NCBI RefSeq assembly: GCF_003390925.1
Contig: NZ_QUBS01000075.1
Coordinates: 1 to 64,000 of the forward strand
Origin: Trinickia diaoshuihuensis
Lineage (GTDB): Bacteria > Pseudomonadota > Gammaproteobacteria > Burkholderiales > Burkholderiaceae
Length of the DNA stretch: 64,000 nt
Direction of reading: 5' to 3'
This document shows positions 46,593 to 56,388 of this stretch, piece after piece; the first letter of the stretch is position 1; every line of letters begins with the position of its first letter. The translations under genes were made by a program, and so were the position numbers. A model generated the notes under the pieces. It was given only the letters and a program-made list of their open reading frames with translations. It searched no databases and was not told where the DNA came from.

Positions 46593-48209
46593 ATGGTAAG
46601 GACGATCAACATTCGTGCTGCGTTGACCTTCACGATCGTAGGCTATACCGGGGCGCTCGTGTTCGTCATCGCCGCGTCGATCGCGGTGCTCCAATCGGCC
46701 AACGTCGCGTTCGAGAAGATGTATCACGGCGAGACCGCCGCATTGACGGCACTGCTCGACAGTACCGAGAACTTGTCCCAGGCGCGAATCGACCTCGGCG
46801 GCTACGAGACGCTCGTCGCGCAGGGCAAGCCGACGGGGCCGACGCTCGAGCGTGTGCATGCCGCCCTGGCGGCCGGCGAGCGTGCGCTTGCGACGTACAA
46901 TACGCTGCCTCGGTTGAACGATGCGGAGGTCTCGCTTGCGGCGGCATTTCACGCGGCGCGCGGCAAGCTGATGAAGGAAGTGATCAGGCCCGAGGTCTCG
47001 GCGCTCGATCAGGACGACTTCGCGTCGTTCCGAATGACCGAGCGGCAGGCGCCCGAGGCGATCTTCACGGGTTACAAGGAAGCGGCGCGGCAATTGATGG
47101 ATTTCGAGGTGCAGGCGCAAAGCCGGCACTTTACGGCCATGCACGATCGTTTCCGCGCGTTGCTGTGGTTATTTTCCGTCGTGGGTCTCGCATCCGTTGC
47201 CTTCGCCGTGCTCGCGCGTACGTTTTTGCGCGCGGCCATCATCGCGCCGATCGGGGCGGCCATCGATCATTTCGAGCGCATTGCCAAGGGCGATTTGACG
47301 ACGACGATCGACACCTCGGGCAGCGGCGACATGGGCCGGCTCATGGCGGGGCTTGCGCGCATGCAGCAGAGCCTGGCCGCCGCGGTGACGCGCGTGCGCG
47401 AGGGCACGGCTCGAATTCGGCACGGCGTGCACGATATGGCAACGGGCAATGCGGATCTATCCGAGCGAACCGAGCGTCAGGCCGCGGCGCTCCAGCAGAC
47501 GGCCGCGAGCCTCGAGGCGCTCACGGCCTCCGTCGCGGAAAACGCGCGCCATGCGAGCGAGGCAAGCGCATTGGCCGAGACGGCGTCTACCACGGCGCGG
47601 CGCGGCGGCGAGGCGGTGAGCGAGATCGTCGCCGCGGTGGCCGATATGTCGGCCGATTCCGAGCATATCGTCGACATCATTGGTGCGATCGAGGGCATCG
47701 CGTTTCAAACGAACATTCTCGCGCTCAATGCGGCTGTGGAGGCCGCGCGCGCGGGAGAGCAGGGGCGGGGATTCGCCGTCGTCGCGGGCGAGGTGCGGGC
47801 GCTGGCTCAGCGCTCCGCCGTCGCCGCGAAAGAGATTCGCGAACTGATGACGGCGTCCGTCGCGAAAGTGCGAAGCGGCACGCAGGTGGCCGAGCGCGCT
47901 CGCGCGACGATGGCGGAGGTGGTCGATGCGGCGCGCGAAGTGACTGAAGTCATCGCGGCGATCAGCGCGGCGTCAACGCGCCAATCGTCGGGCATCGACG
48001 AAATCAACGCCGTGGTGTCGCACATGGATCGCACGACCCAGCAGAACGCCGCGCTCGTCGAACAGGCAGCCGCGGCGGCGACGTCGCTCGAAGAGCAGGC
48101 CCGCATGCTCGACGAAACGGTCGCGGCGTTCCGGCTTCGCGCGCACGAGCGCCCGGCTTCGACGCGCACGCCGCTATCGCATGGCCTTCTGCCGGCGCAC
48201 TCGCTTTAG
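46593..48209 (+). CDS. Methyl-accepting chemotaxis protein
   Basis: A 538-residue chemoreceptor: TM1 (about 10-32), a four-helix ligand-binding domain (about 33-185), TM2 (about 190-210), HAMP (about 211-265, ending [20 protein letters not shown]) and a signalling domain with [40 protein letters not shown] at the tip. GAGGA places the start at ATG 46593 rather than ATG 46572. There is no C-terminal NWETF pentapeptide. Six bases separate it from the DUF3579 gene. Confidence 0.93.
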   Translation: MVRTINIRAALTFTIVGYTGALVFVIAASIAVLQSANVAFEKMYHGETAALTALLDSTENLSQARIDLGGYETLVAQGKPTGPTLERVHAALAAGERALATYNTLPRLNDAEVSLAAAFHAARGKLMKEVIRPEVSALDQDDFASFRMTERQAPEAIFTGYKEAARQLMDFEVQAQSRHFTAMHDRFRALLWLFSVVGLASVAFAVLARTFLRAAIIAPIGAAIDHFERIAKGDLTTTIDTSGSGDMGRLMAGLARMQQSLAAAVTRVREGTARIRHGVHDMATGNADLSERTERQAAALQQTAASLEALTASVAENARHASEASALAETASTTARRGGEAVSEIVAAVADMSADSEHIVDIIGAIEGIAFQTNILALNAAVEAARAGEQGRGFAVVAGEVRALAQRSAVAAKEIRELMTASVAKVRSGTQVAERARATMAEVVDAAREVTEVIAAISAASTRQSSGIDEINAVVSHMDRTTQQNAALVEQAAAAATSLEEQARMLDETVAAFRLRAHERPASTRTPLSHGLLPAHSL

Positions 48210-48215
48210 CCTTGT

Positions 48216-48548
48216 ATGACGACTATCGAACACGGGGCGGATCGAAGCGCCGCGGATCGCAGCCCGGCTGATCGCAGCCCTGCCCATAGGATCGTTGGCA
48301 TCACTTACTGCGGCAAGACGTTTCGCCCAGGCGACTGGGCGGAGCGGTTGGCGGGCGTCATCGCACTGTTCGTCCAGGAGCGTCGGCCGGGCTATCGCGC
48401 CGCATCCACTTGGCTTGCGATGCCGTTCGTCGAAGATGGCGTGAGATGCTTGAAGATCTCGGGCGAGCTTGCGCAGATTTGCCCCGAGGCTTTCGAATTC
48501 GTCATGCGGTTCGCCCAGGACAACGAACTGCGGATCCAGACGTACTAG
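48216..48548 (+). CDS. DUF3579 family protein
   Basis: A 110-residue protein with the DUF3579 pattern ITYCGKTFRPGDWAERLAGV, then LAMPFVEDGVRCLKISGEL, and FVMRFAQDNELRIQTY. Family function is unknown; it is widespread in betaproteobacteria. A short repeated N-terminal tail (ADRSAADRSPADRSPA) is encoded by near-identical DNA repeats and looks like recent expansion. Closely follows the chemoreceptor gene and may be co-transcribed. Confidence 0.85.
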   Translation: MTTIEHGADRSAADRSPADRSPAHRIVGITYCGKTFRPGDWAERLAGVIALFVQERRPGYRAASTWLAMPFVEDGVRCLKISGELAQICPEAFEFVMRFAQDNELRIQTY

Positions 48549-48933
48549 TGAGCGATAGGTCACCACCATGGCGCGGGACGGTTCCTCCCAGCACGATCGA
48601 GCGCGTCACCTCGCGGACCTGCAACGGACGATGGGTGCCGTGCAGGGCGTGGGGTAGTCCGAGTACGGGCCGCTCAGAAGCCGCGGCCTTTGCGTCGCCA
48701 GCACTTGCGCCGGCACCCTCCATTGGAATCCGTTCTCCGTTTGACTAGCCTAGGACGGCTGTGTTGCGGAAGAGACTTTCCTTCCTATCGGTTCGCGCGC
48801 GCGCGAGCATGCGACGCCCGCGTAGCGTTCTATTTCTGCCGATTTGCATGCCTGTGCTTGCTGGCGCGGGCCCGAGCCGGCAAACTGGCGACGTTTTCCC
48901 TGTCCCCGTTACACGAAAAAGAAAGAGGCATCG
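48549..48933. other. Gene-free gap before the GST gene
   Basis: 385 bases. Overlapping frames on both strands lack ribosome-binding sites and recognisable domains. I see no clear promoter, hairpin or repeat. Confidence 0.5.
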
Positions 48934-49557
48934 ATGCAGCTCATCGGCATGATGGATTCTCCGTTTGTACGTCGCGTGGCCGTTTCCATGGCCGTGCTCG
49001 ACATCCCGTTCGAACATCGGCCCGTCTCCGTTTTCCGGCATTTCGACCGATTCCGCGAGATCAACCCGGTCGTCAAAGCGCCCACGTTTATCGACGACGA
49101 CGGCACGCAGTTGATCGACTCGACGCTGATCCTCGACTACCTGGACCAGCGCGTCGCGCCCGAGGCTCGGTTGATGCCGCAAGCGCTCGCGGCGCGCCGC
49201 GATGCGCTGCATCTGATCGGATACGCGCTCGCGGCTTGTGAGAAGACCGTGCAGATCGCCTATGAGCAGAATTTGAGGCCCGAGGAGAAGCGTCACGCCC
49301 CGTGGCTCGAACGCGTTCGAAGCCAACTCGTGGCGGCCTTCGACACGCTCGAGCGCGACGTGGCCGGCGCGGCCCGCGCCGGGGCCTGGTTATGCGGCGA
49401 TCGCCTCATGCAACCGGATATCACCGTGGCCGTGTCCTGGCGCTTCACCCAATACATCGTGCCGGGAGAAATCGATCCGAGCCGATATCCGGCCCTCGCG
49501 GCATTGTCCGACCGGGCGGAGGCGCTGGCCCCATTCGCCGGCGCGCCGCTCGAATAA
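48934..49557 (+). CDS. Glutathione S-transferase family protein
   Basis: A 207-residue cytosolic protein with a thioredoxin-fold N-terminal domain (LIGMMDSPFVRRVAVSMAVLDIPFEHRPV, then NPVVKAPTFIDDDG and LIDSTLILDYLD, the Ser/Thr of the glutathione site) and an all-helical C-terminal domain. Substrate unknown. AGAGG five bases before ATG 48934 sets the start over longer frames. Confidence 0.93.
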   Translation: MQLIGMMDSPFVRRVAVSMAVLDIPFEHRPVSVFRHFDRFREINPVVKAPTFIDDDGTQLIDSTLILDYLDQRVAPEARLMPQALAARRDALHLIGYALAACEKTVQIAYEQNLRPEEKRHAPWLERVRSQLVAAFDTLERDVAGAARAGAWLCGDRLMQPDITVAVSWRFTQYIVPGEIDPSRYPALAALSDRAEALAPFAGAPLE

Positions 49558-49692
49558 CCGCCGCGGCGATTGTTCGTTTCTCGCGACTTCTGACTTTCGA
49601 TTTATTGCATTTATCGGGTTCGTGGGCATCCCTACAATGGCACTCAGATTGCACGACGGGGCATAGGCTGCTCCGCTCGCAGGAGAGTCGCG

Positions 49693-49890
49693 ATGAAGAA
49701 GCTCATCGAACAAGGGCTGTACAACCCGACCATCGTTTTGCCGATGGTCGAACTGATGGAATTGATGGTGTCGCTCGATTTCAATCTCGGGCAGGTCGGC
49801 GCCGTCATGGCGACGCGCGGCGCGCGCGCGGCATTGCATCGCTCGCGCGGGTTGCTCGCGCATCGTCAGGTCGCGGCGGTTTCCGCTTGA
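49693..49890 (+). CDS. Small conserved-looking protein upstream of YfcE
   Basis: A 65-residue protein, MKKLIEQGLYNPTIVLPMVELMELMVSLDFN..., amphipathic with an Arg-rich tail. GCAGGAGAG precedes the ATG at good spacing. Its TGA overlaps the TTG start of the next gene, indicating coupling with the phosphodiesterase. No domain recognised. Confidence 0.65.
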   Translation: MKKLIEQGLYNPTIVLPMVELMELMVSLDFNLGQVGAVMATRGARAALHRSRGLLAHRQVAAVSA

Positions 49891-50357
49891 AGTCGGTCCG
49901 CATCGGCCTCATTTCCGACACGCACAACCTCGTGCGGCCCGAGGCGCTGGCGTGGCTCGCCGGTGTCGAGGCGATCGTGCATGCGGGTGACATTTGCAAG
50001 CCCGAGGTACTCGACGCACTGGCGCGGATTGCGCCCGTTACCGCCGTGCGCGGCAACAACGACCGCGGTAGCTGGGCCGACGCGCTACCGGCGGCTACGA
50101 CGGTCGCCTTCGGCGGCATCTCGATCCATGTGGTTCATGACATCGCCGATTTGTCCCTCGATCCGTCGGCGCCCCCGCCGCGCGTCGTCGTGACGGGACA
50201 TTCGCACAAGCCGTCGGCCGCGACGCGCGACGGTGTGCTTTTCGTCAATCCGGGAAGTGCTGGGCCGCGACGCTTCAAACTGCCCGTGTCGGCGGCCGAA
50301 CTGATCATCGACCAGGGGCGCGTCCACGTCGAGTTTCACACGTTGGCGACACTTTGA
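49887..50357 (+). CDS. YfcE-family metallophosphodiesterase
   Basis: A 156-residue calcineurin-like enzyme: IGLISDTHN (first metal motif), AIVHAGDI, AVRGNND, VVTGHSHKP and FVNPGSAGPRR, all present. YfcE and MJ0936 hydrolyse cyclic and other phosphodiesters. The start is TTG 49887 inside the stop region of the preceding small gene; this gives the normal family length. Confidence 0.9.
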   Translation: MKSVRIGLISDTHNLVRPEALAWLAGVEAIVHAGDICKPEVLDALARIAPVTAVRGNNDRGSWADALPAATTVAFGGISIHVVHDIADLSLDPSAPPPRVVVTGHSHKPSAATRDGVLFVNPGSAGPRRFKLPVSAAELIIDQGRVHVEFHTLATL

Positions 50358-50454
50358 GCGAGACAGCAACCGGGGTGTCGAGGCGGATGTCGCGCCGGCC
50401 CTCGTGTTGCGAGTAGCCGGCGGCTGAGGCGAATGCGGGGAACAGCGGGGGCGT

Positions 50455-50730
50455 TCAGCCTTGCGCCGGCGGCACGTAACCGGACGCTTGATCGGCGCCT
50501 TCGCCGAAGAAGAATTTTTCCGTTTGCTTCATCAAATACTGGCGCGCGCGCGGATCGGCCATATTCAGGCGGTTTTCGTTGATGAGCATCGTCTGCTGCT
50601 TGAGCCACGTCTGCCAAGCTTCTTTCGAGACCCCTTCATAAATCCGCTTGCCGAGTTCGCCGGGCAGCGGCGGAAAATCGAGTCCTTCGGCTTCCTTGCC
50701 GAGTTTGACGCATTGAATCATGCGGGCCAT
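50455..50730 (-). CDS. yggX: Fe(2+)-trafficking protein YggX
   Basis: A 91-residue protein: [19 protein letters not shown] with the conserved Cys7, then [37 protein letters not shown] and [15 protein letters not shown]. Family members protect iron-sulfur proteins from oxidation and take part in iron trafficking. AGGAGA precedes the ATG. Confidence 0.97.
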   Translation of the reverse strand: MARMIQCVKLGKEAEGLDFPPLPGELGKRIYEGVSKEAWQTWLKQQTMLINENRLNMADPRARQYLMKQTEKFFFGEGADQASGYVPPAQG

Positions 50731-50781
50731 CGTGAATTTCTCCTGTAGTCGATATTGCGGTATTCGGCGCGGCTAGGTCGC

Positions 50782-52164
50782 TCAAAGCTGCTTCATCAGC
50801 ACGAGCGATTTGCGCTGCCAGTTATAGAAGCGGCGGCGGTCTTCCGGCAGGTCGTCGACGGTGGCCTTGACGAAGCCGCGCTTGAGGAACCAATGCTCGG
50901 TCCGCGTGGTAAGCACGAAAATACGCGTGAGCCCGCGCGCGCGCGCGCGCTGCTCGATTCGCTTGAGCAACCGCTCGCCGTCTCCCGCGCCTTGGGCATC
51001 CGGGGCAACCGTGAGGCACGCCATTTCCCCGATTCGTTCTTGCGGGTAAGGGTAGAGTGCCGCGCAGCCGAACAGCACGCCGTCGTGCTCGATGACCGAG
51101 AAATGGTCGATATCGCGCTCGATCTGGTGACGCCCGCGCTTGACGAGCGTACCGTCCGATTCGAGCGGCTCGATCAGCGTGAGAATGCCGCCGACGTCGT
51201 CGGGCGTGGCCTCGCGCAAGCTTTCGAGGTTCTCGTACGAGATCATCGTGCCGACGCCGTCGTGCAGGAACAGTTCGAGCAGCAAGCTGCCGTCGAGCGA
51301 ATAGGGAATGATGTGCGCGCGCGGCACGCCGCCCCGGCATGCGCGCACGGCGTGTTTCAAGTAAAACGCGGAGTCGCCCTTGACCTCGCCGCTGTCGAGC
51401 AGCTTGTAGGCGTCGTCGAGCGAAAGCTCCTGCGTGAGTTCGCCGGCATCGTTCATGAGGCCCGGCGTCTCGGTCAGGAAGATGATCTTGTCGGCGCGCA
51501 GCGCGATCGCCGCCGCGGAGGCGACATCTTCCATCGACAGATTGAAGGCCTCGCCGGTGGGCGAAAAACCGAGCGGCGAGAGCAGGACGAGCTTGCGGCT
51601 CGCGAGCGAGTGCTTGATCGACTCGGCGTCCACCTTGCGCACGATGCCCGTATGCTGAAAATCGACGCCGTCGAGGATGCCGACCGGCCGCGCCGTGACG
51701 AAATTGCCCGAGACGACGCTGATATGCGCGTGCGCCATCGGCGTGTTCGGCAGCCCCTGGCTGATCGCCGCTTCGATATCGAGCCGCACTTCGCCGGCCG
51801 CTTCCTTGGCCGATTCGAGCGCGCGCGCATCGGTGATGCGCATGCCGTGCGAAAACTCCGACTGTACGCCATGCAGATTCATCTGTTCCTCGACCTGCGG
51901 GCGCGATCCATGCACGAGCACGATCTGGATCCCCATGGCCTGCAAGAGCGCGATGTCGGACACGAGCGCGCTCAGCAGCCCTTCGTGGACGACTTCGCCG
52001 CCGAACCCGACGACGAACGTCTTGTTTCGGAACGCATGAATATAAGGCGCGACCGATCGCATCCAGTCGACGAACTGGGCGTGCGAGACGGCGTCGGATT
52101 CGGGCGCCGCGGAACGCGCCGGGGCGCTCTCTGGCATGGGGGCGAGGTCGGTTCGAGAATTCAT
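50782..52164 (-). CDS. argA: N-acetylglutamate synthase (ArgA)
   Basis: A 460-residue two-domain enzyme: an amino-acid-kinase domain (about 30-300: FVVGFGGEVVHEG, IQIVLVHGSRPQVEEQM, GILDGVDFQHTGIVRKVD) and a GNAT acetyltransferase domain (about 310-455: MACLTVAPDAQGAGDGERLLKRIE). It makes N-acetylglutamate, first step of arginine synthesis, and is expected to be feedback-inhibited by arginine. ATG 52164 gives normal length; an in-frame ATG at 52188 is also possible. Divergent from hrpA with only 22 bases between starts. Confidence 0.95.
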   Translation of the reverse strand: MNSRTDLAPMPESAPARSAAPESDAVSHAQFVDWMRSVAPYIHAFRNKTFVVGFGGEVVHEGLLSALVSDIALLQAMGIQIVLVHGSRPQVEEQMNLHGVQSEFSHGMRITDARALESAKEAAGEVRLDIEAAISQGLPNTPMAHAHISVVSGNFVTARPVGILDGVDFQHTGIVRKVDAESIKHSLASRKLVLLSPLGFSPTGEAFNLSMEDVASAAAIALRADKIIFLTETPGLMNDAGELTQELSLDDAYKLLDSGEVKGDSAFYLKHAVRACRGGVPRAHIIPYSLDGSLLLELFLHDGVGTMISYENLESLREATPDDVGGILTLIEPLESDGTLVKRGRHQIERDIDHFSVIEHDGVLFGCAALYPYPQERIGEMACLTVAPDAQGAGDGERLLKRIEQRARARGLTRIFVLTTRTEHWFLKRGFVKATVDDLPEDRRRFYNWQRKSLVLMKQL

Positions 52165-52186
52165 CCCGGGATTATAATGCGCCCCC

Positions 52187-55100
52187 ATGTCGAACGTATC
52201 TAAAAGTCCGGCCGCCGGTGAGGTCCGAGGGCCGCGCGCGCCGCGCAGCGAGAACGGGCGCCCGGCCGCCGCGCAAAGAAAGCCCGATGGCGCGCGCCGC
52301 CCCGCCGTCCCGCCCAATCCCGTTCCACCGATCGATTTTCCGCCCGCGCTGCCCGTCTCGGGACGGCGCGAGGAGATCGCGCGCGCGATTCGCGACAATC
52401 AGGTCGTGATCGTGTCGGGCGAGACGGGCTCGGGCAAGACCACGCAGCTTCCGAAGATTTGCTTGTCGCTCGGCCGCGGGCTCGGCGCCGGCGGCACAGG
52501 GCTCATCGGTCATACGCAGCCGCGCCGGATCGCGGCCTCCGCCACGGGGCGGCGTATCGCCGAGGAACTCGGTACGCCGTTCGGCGAGGTCGTCGGCTAT
52601 AAGGTTCGGTTCACGGACAACCTGGCGCCCGGCGCATCGGTCAAGCTGATGACCGACGGGATCTTGCTGGCCGAGACGCAGACCGATCCGCTGCTGCGCG
52701 CCTATGACACGCTGATCATCGACGAGGCGCACGAGCGCAGTCTGAACATCGACTTTTTGCTCGGTTATCTAAAGCAGATCTTGCCCAAGCGGCCCGATCT
52801 GAAACTGATCGTCACGTCGGCCACGATCGATGCCCAGCGCTTTGCGCGTCATTTCGGCACCGAGTCGCGGCCCGCCCCGGTGATCGAGGTCAGCGGGCGT
52901 CTGTATCCCGTGGAGATCCGGTATCGGCCCGTCGAGGAACTCAGCGCGGCGGTCAAGTCCGCGCAGGGGACGACGGGGCGCGAGCGGGCCGACCGTCCCG
53001 AGCGCGCGAAGAGCGCCCGCGATGCCGACCGCGATCTCATGGAGGCGATCGTCGACGCCGTGGACGAGCTGTGCCGGGAAGGGCCTGGCGACGTGCTCGT
53101 GTTTCTGCCCGGCGAACGCGAAATCCGGGAAGCGGCCGAAGCGCTGCGCAAGCACCACCCGCCGCATACCGAAATCCTGCCGTTATTCGCGCGCCTCTCG
53201 GCCGAGGAGCAGTCGCGCGTGTTCAAAGCATCGAACGCGCGGCGGCTCGTGCTCGCGACGAACGTCGCCGAAACGTCGCTGACGGTGCCGGGCATTCGCT
53301 ACGTCGTGGATACCGGGCTCGCGCGCGTGAAGCGATACTCGTACCGCAACAAGGTCGAGCAGTTGCAGGTGGAGTCGATCTCGCAGGCTGCCGCGAATCA
53401 GCGCGCGGGGCGGTGCGGCCGCGTGGCCGACGGTGTCTGCATCCGCCTGTTCGACGAAACCGACTTCCAGGCGCGGCCGCGCTTCACCGATCCCGAGATC
53501 CTGCGTTCGTCGCTGGCCGCGGTGATTCTGCGGATGAAATCGCTCCATCTGACCGAGATCGAATCGTTCCCGTTTATCGAGCCGCCGCCGGGCCGCGCGA
53601 TCGCGGACGGCTATCAGCTACTGGCCGAGCTTGGCGCCGTCGACGACGACAATGCGCTCACCCCGCTCGGGCGCGAGCTGGCCCGCTTGCCGCTCGATCC
53701 CCGCGTGGGACGCATGATTTTGGCGGCGCGCGAGCAGCAAGCGCTGAGCGAAGTACTGATCATTGCCAGTGCGCTATCGGTGCAAGATCCGCGCGAGCGG
53801 CCCGCCGACGCGCAAGAGCAAGCCGACGAAGCGCACCGGCGCTTCGCCGACGAGCGTTCCGAATTCCTGCAGTGGCTGCGTATTTGGAAGTGGTTCGGCG
53901 AAGCCGTCGCGCACAAAAAATCGAACCGGCAACTGATCGACGCCTGCCGTGCGCAATTCCTGTCGCACTTGCGATTGCGCGAATGGCGCGACGTCCATTC
54001 GCAATTGCTGACCGTCGTGCGCGAGCACGGATGGCGCTTGAACGAGAGCGAGGCGACGTTCGAACAAGTCCATTTGGCGCTGTTGACGGGGTTGCTCGGC
54101 AACGTGGGTCTGAAGGCCGACGACGAGCCGCACTATCTCGGCGCGCGCGGGATCAAGTTCTTCCTGTGGCCGGGCTCGACGCTCGTGAAGAAGGCGGGGC
54201 GCTGGGTCATGGCCGGGGAGCTCGTCGAAACGAGCCGGCTCTACGCGCGGGCTCTCGCCAAGATCGAGCCCGAATGGATCGAAAAGGTGGCCGGACATCT
54301 GCTGAAAAAACAACTGTCCGAGCCGCACTGGGAGAAGCGGGCGGCGCAAGTGACGGCGTTCGAGCGCGCCACGCTGTATGGGCTGCCGGTCTACCACCGG
54401 CGCCGGGTGGCGTTCGGCAAGCAGGACCCGGCGCGGGCCCGGGAGCTATTCATCCGCGGCGCGCTCGTCGAGGGCGAGTTCGATACGAAGCTGGCCTTTT
54501 TCGCGCATAACCGCAAGCTGTTGCACGACATCGAGCAACTCGAGCACAAATCGCGCAGGCAGGATGTGCTCGTCGACGACGAATTGATCCACGGCTTTTA
54601 CGATCAAGCGATCCCCGCGGGCATCCACACCGGGGCGGCGTTCGAACGCTGGTACCGCGACGAAGTGAAAAAGAGCGGACAGCCCGAGGACAAGCTGCGT
54701 CTGCTCTATTTGTCGCGCGACGACCTCATGCGTCACGAGGCGGCGGGCGTCACGACCGATCTGTTCCCTAAACGGATGGCGATGGCGGGCAGCGAAATGG
54801 GGCTCGGGTACCACTTCGAGCCCGGTTCGCCGCGCGATGGCGTGACGTTGACGGTGCCGCTGTACGCCCTCAATCAGATCGATCCGCGCCGCGCGGAATG
54901 GCTCGTACCGGGCATGCTCAAGGAGAAGGTGCAGCTACTGCTCAAGTCGCTGCCGCAGAAGCTGCGCCGTCATTGCGTGCCGTTGCCCGAATACGCGGCC
55001 GCGTTCGCCGCGCGCCGAGAGCCACTCTTCGGTCAGGGCGGGCTGGTCGAGGCGCTGATCGCGGACGTGCGCGAGCAAACGCAGGTCGCCTTGAAATCGA

Positions 55101-56251
55101 CCGATTTCAAGCTCGAAACGCTGCCCGCGCACTTGTTCATGAACTTCAAGGTCGTGGACGAGCACGGCCGTCAGTTGGCGATGGGCCGAAACCTGGCGCA
55201 ATTGCGCTCGGAATTGGGCGCGGACGCACAGCGGCACTTCCAGAAGCTTGCCGCGGGCGTTGCGCTGGCCGGCGCGGGCGCGGCGCGCTCCGCTCAGGAC
55301 GGCGCGGCTGCGCCGAGCCCGGCGCGAGTGGGGGCCGCCGGCCGCGAGGAAAAGGGCGCCGCCCCGAACGAAGCGCCGGCTGAGCAGGCTGCCACGGCAC
55401 TCTACGACAATTTGACGACCTGGAATTTCGGCAAACTGCCGGAGCTGCTCGAGATTCGGCGCGGCGGACAAACGCTGTTCGGCTACCCGGCGCTCGTCGA
55501 TCGTACGACGCACTGCGACGTGGAAGTGTTCGATTCGCCCGAGCAAGCGGCGCGCATTCATCGCGCGGGGCTGCGGCGCTTGTTCGCGCTGCAACTGCGC
55601 GAACCGATCAAGTACTTGGAGAAGAACCTGCCCGGCTTGCGCGAAATGGCGATGCAGTTCATGCCGCTCGGTACCCAAGAGGCGCTGCGCGACCAGTTGA
55701 TCGAGACGTCGCTCGAGCGCGCGTGTCTGCAAGATCCTCTACCCACCGACGACGCGAGTTTCCACGCCCGTCGCGACGAAGGCAAGGGCAGGCTCTCGTT
55801 GCTCGCCCAGGAAATCGCCCGGCTGGCCGGTCAAATCCTGACGGAGTACGCCACCGTCACGAAAAAGCTCGCGCAGGCCAAGCCGTTCGCGCAGGCTTAC
55901 GCGGACATGCAGCAGCAACTCCAAGCGTTGATCGGCAAGCGTTTCATCGTCGATACCCCCTACGCGCAGCTCGTGCATTTTCCGCGCTATCTGAAGGCGA
56001 TCGCGCAGCGCATCGACAAACTCAAGGCCGATCCGGCGCGCGATGCGCGCTCGTTCGCCGAGATGCAGCCGCTTTTGGTGCAGTATCAGCGCGCGCAATC
56101 GGCGCGCGGCGGGGTGCTCGATGCGCGGCTGGCCGAATTTCGTTGGCTGCTCGAAGAATTGCGCGTTTCGCTCTTCGCGCAGGAACTGCGCACGCCGATG
56201 CCGGTCTCCGTCAAGCGCCTGCACAAAGTGTGGGAGTCGATGCAGCGATAA
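52187..56251 (+). CDS. hrpA: ATP-dependent RNA helicase HrpA
   Basis: A 1354-residue DEAH-box helicase: Walker A GETGSGKTTQLPK (about 80), QPRRIAA, DEAHERS (about 182), SAT motif III, FLPGEREI, TNVAETSLTVPGI and QRAGRCGRV, followed by the HA2, OB-fold and HrpA C-terminal domains. A disordered Pro/Ala/Arg-rich N-terminus (about 1-50) and an Ala/Gly-rich insertion near residue 1025-1065 are extra. HrpA works on structured mRNAs and ribosomes. Confidence 0.97.
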   Translation: MSNVSKSPAAGEVRGPRAPRSENGRPAAAQRKPDGARRPAVPPNPVPPIDFPPALPVSGRREEIARAIRDNQVVIVSGETGSGKTTQLPKICLSLGRGLGAGGTGLIGHTQPRRIAASATGRRIAEELGTPFGEVVGYKVRFTDNLAPGASVKLMTDGILLAETQTDPLLRAYDTLIIDEAHERSLNIDFLLGYLKQILPKRPDLKLIVTSATIDAQRFARHFGTESRPAPVIEVSGRLYPVEIRYRPVEELSAAVKSAQGTTGRERADRPERAKSARDADRDLMEAIVDAVDELCREGPGDVLVFLPGEREIREAAEALRKHHPPHTEILPLFARLSAEEQSRVFKASNARRLVLATNVAETSLTVPGIRYVVDTGLARVKRYSYRNKVEQLQVESISQAAANQRAGRCGRVADGVCIRLFDETDFQARPRFTDPEILRSSLAAVILRMKSLHLTEIESFPFIEPPPGRAIADGYQLLAELGAVDDDNALTPLGRELARLPLDPRVGRMILAAREQQALSEVLIIASALSVQDPRERPADAQEQADEAHRRFADERSEFLQWLRIWKWFGEAVAHKKSNRQLIDACRAQFLSHLRLREWRDVHSQLLTVVREHGWRLNESEATFEQVHLALLTGLLGNVGLKADDEPHYLGARGIKFFLWPGSTLVKKAGRWVMAGELVETSRLYARALAKIEPEWIEKVAGHLLKKQLSEPHWEKRAAQVTAFERATLYGLPVYHRRRVAFGKQDPARARELFIRGALVEGEFDTKLAFFAHNRKLLHDIEQLEHKSRRQDVLVDDELIHGFYDQAIPAGIHTGAAFERWYRDEVKKSGQPEDKLRLLYLSRDDLMRHEAAGVTTDLFPKRMAMAGSEMGLGYHFEPGSPRDGVTLTVPLYALNQIDPRRAEWLVPGMLKEKVQLLLKSLPQKLRRHCVPLPEYAAAFAARREPLFGQGGLVEALIADVREQTQVALKSTDFKLETLPAHLFMNFKVVDEHGRQLAMGRNLAQLRSELGADAQRHFQKLAAGVALAGAGAARSAQDGAAAPSPARVGAAGREEKGAAPNEAPAEQAATALYDNLTTWNFGKLPELLEIRRGGQTLFGYPALVDRTTHCDVEVFDSPEQAARIHRAGLRRLFALQLREPIKYLEKNLPGLREMAMQFMPLGTQEALRDQLIETSLERACLQDPLPTDDASFHARRDEGKGRLSLLAQEIARLAGQILTEYATVTKKLAQAKPFAQAYADMQQQLQALIGKRFIVDTPYAQLVHFPRYLKAIAQRIDKLKADPARDARSFAEMQPLLVQYQRAQSARGGVLDARLAEFRWLLEELRVSLFAQELRTPMPVSVKRLHKVWESMQR

Positions 56252-56257
56252 GCGGGT

Positions 56258-56280
56258 AGGGCGGCGCGATGGCGCCCTAT
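56258..56280 (+). terminator. Possible hairpin after hrpA
   Basis: TAGGGCG pairs with CGCCCTA across about nine bases just after the hrpA stop. No T-run; weak candidate. Confidence 0.3.
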
Positions 56281-56388
56281 ATCGATCGCGCCGCTGCAAT
56301 CTAATATGCCGATGTTTTTTAGACGCCCGTCAACCGCGCCTGCCCGCAAACGTTTTATGATGGCAGCGGTTTTTTCGAACGAGTTCTC

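Noticed and set aside
45165-47144. 659-codon open frame on the minus strand across the porin and chemoreceptor genes
   Set aside because: Antisense shadow in GC-rich DNA: no ribosome-binding site, Arg/His/Leu-rich composition, no domain, and the plus-strand genes are unmistakable.
48690-49241. 183-codon plus-strand frame overlapping the GST gene start
   Set aside because: Out of frame with the clear GST domain and without a start signal.
50755-52203. 482-codon plus-strand frame opposite argA
   Set aside because: Antisense shadow; argA has both domains intact.
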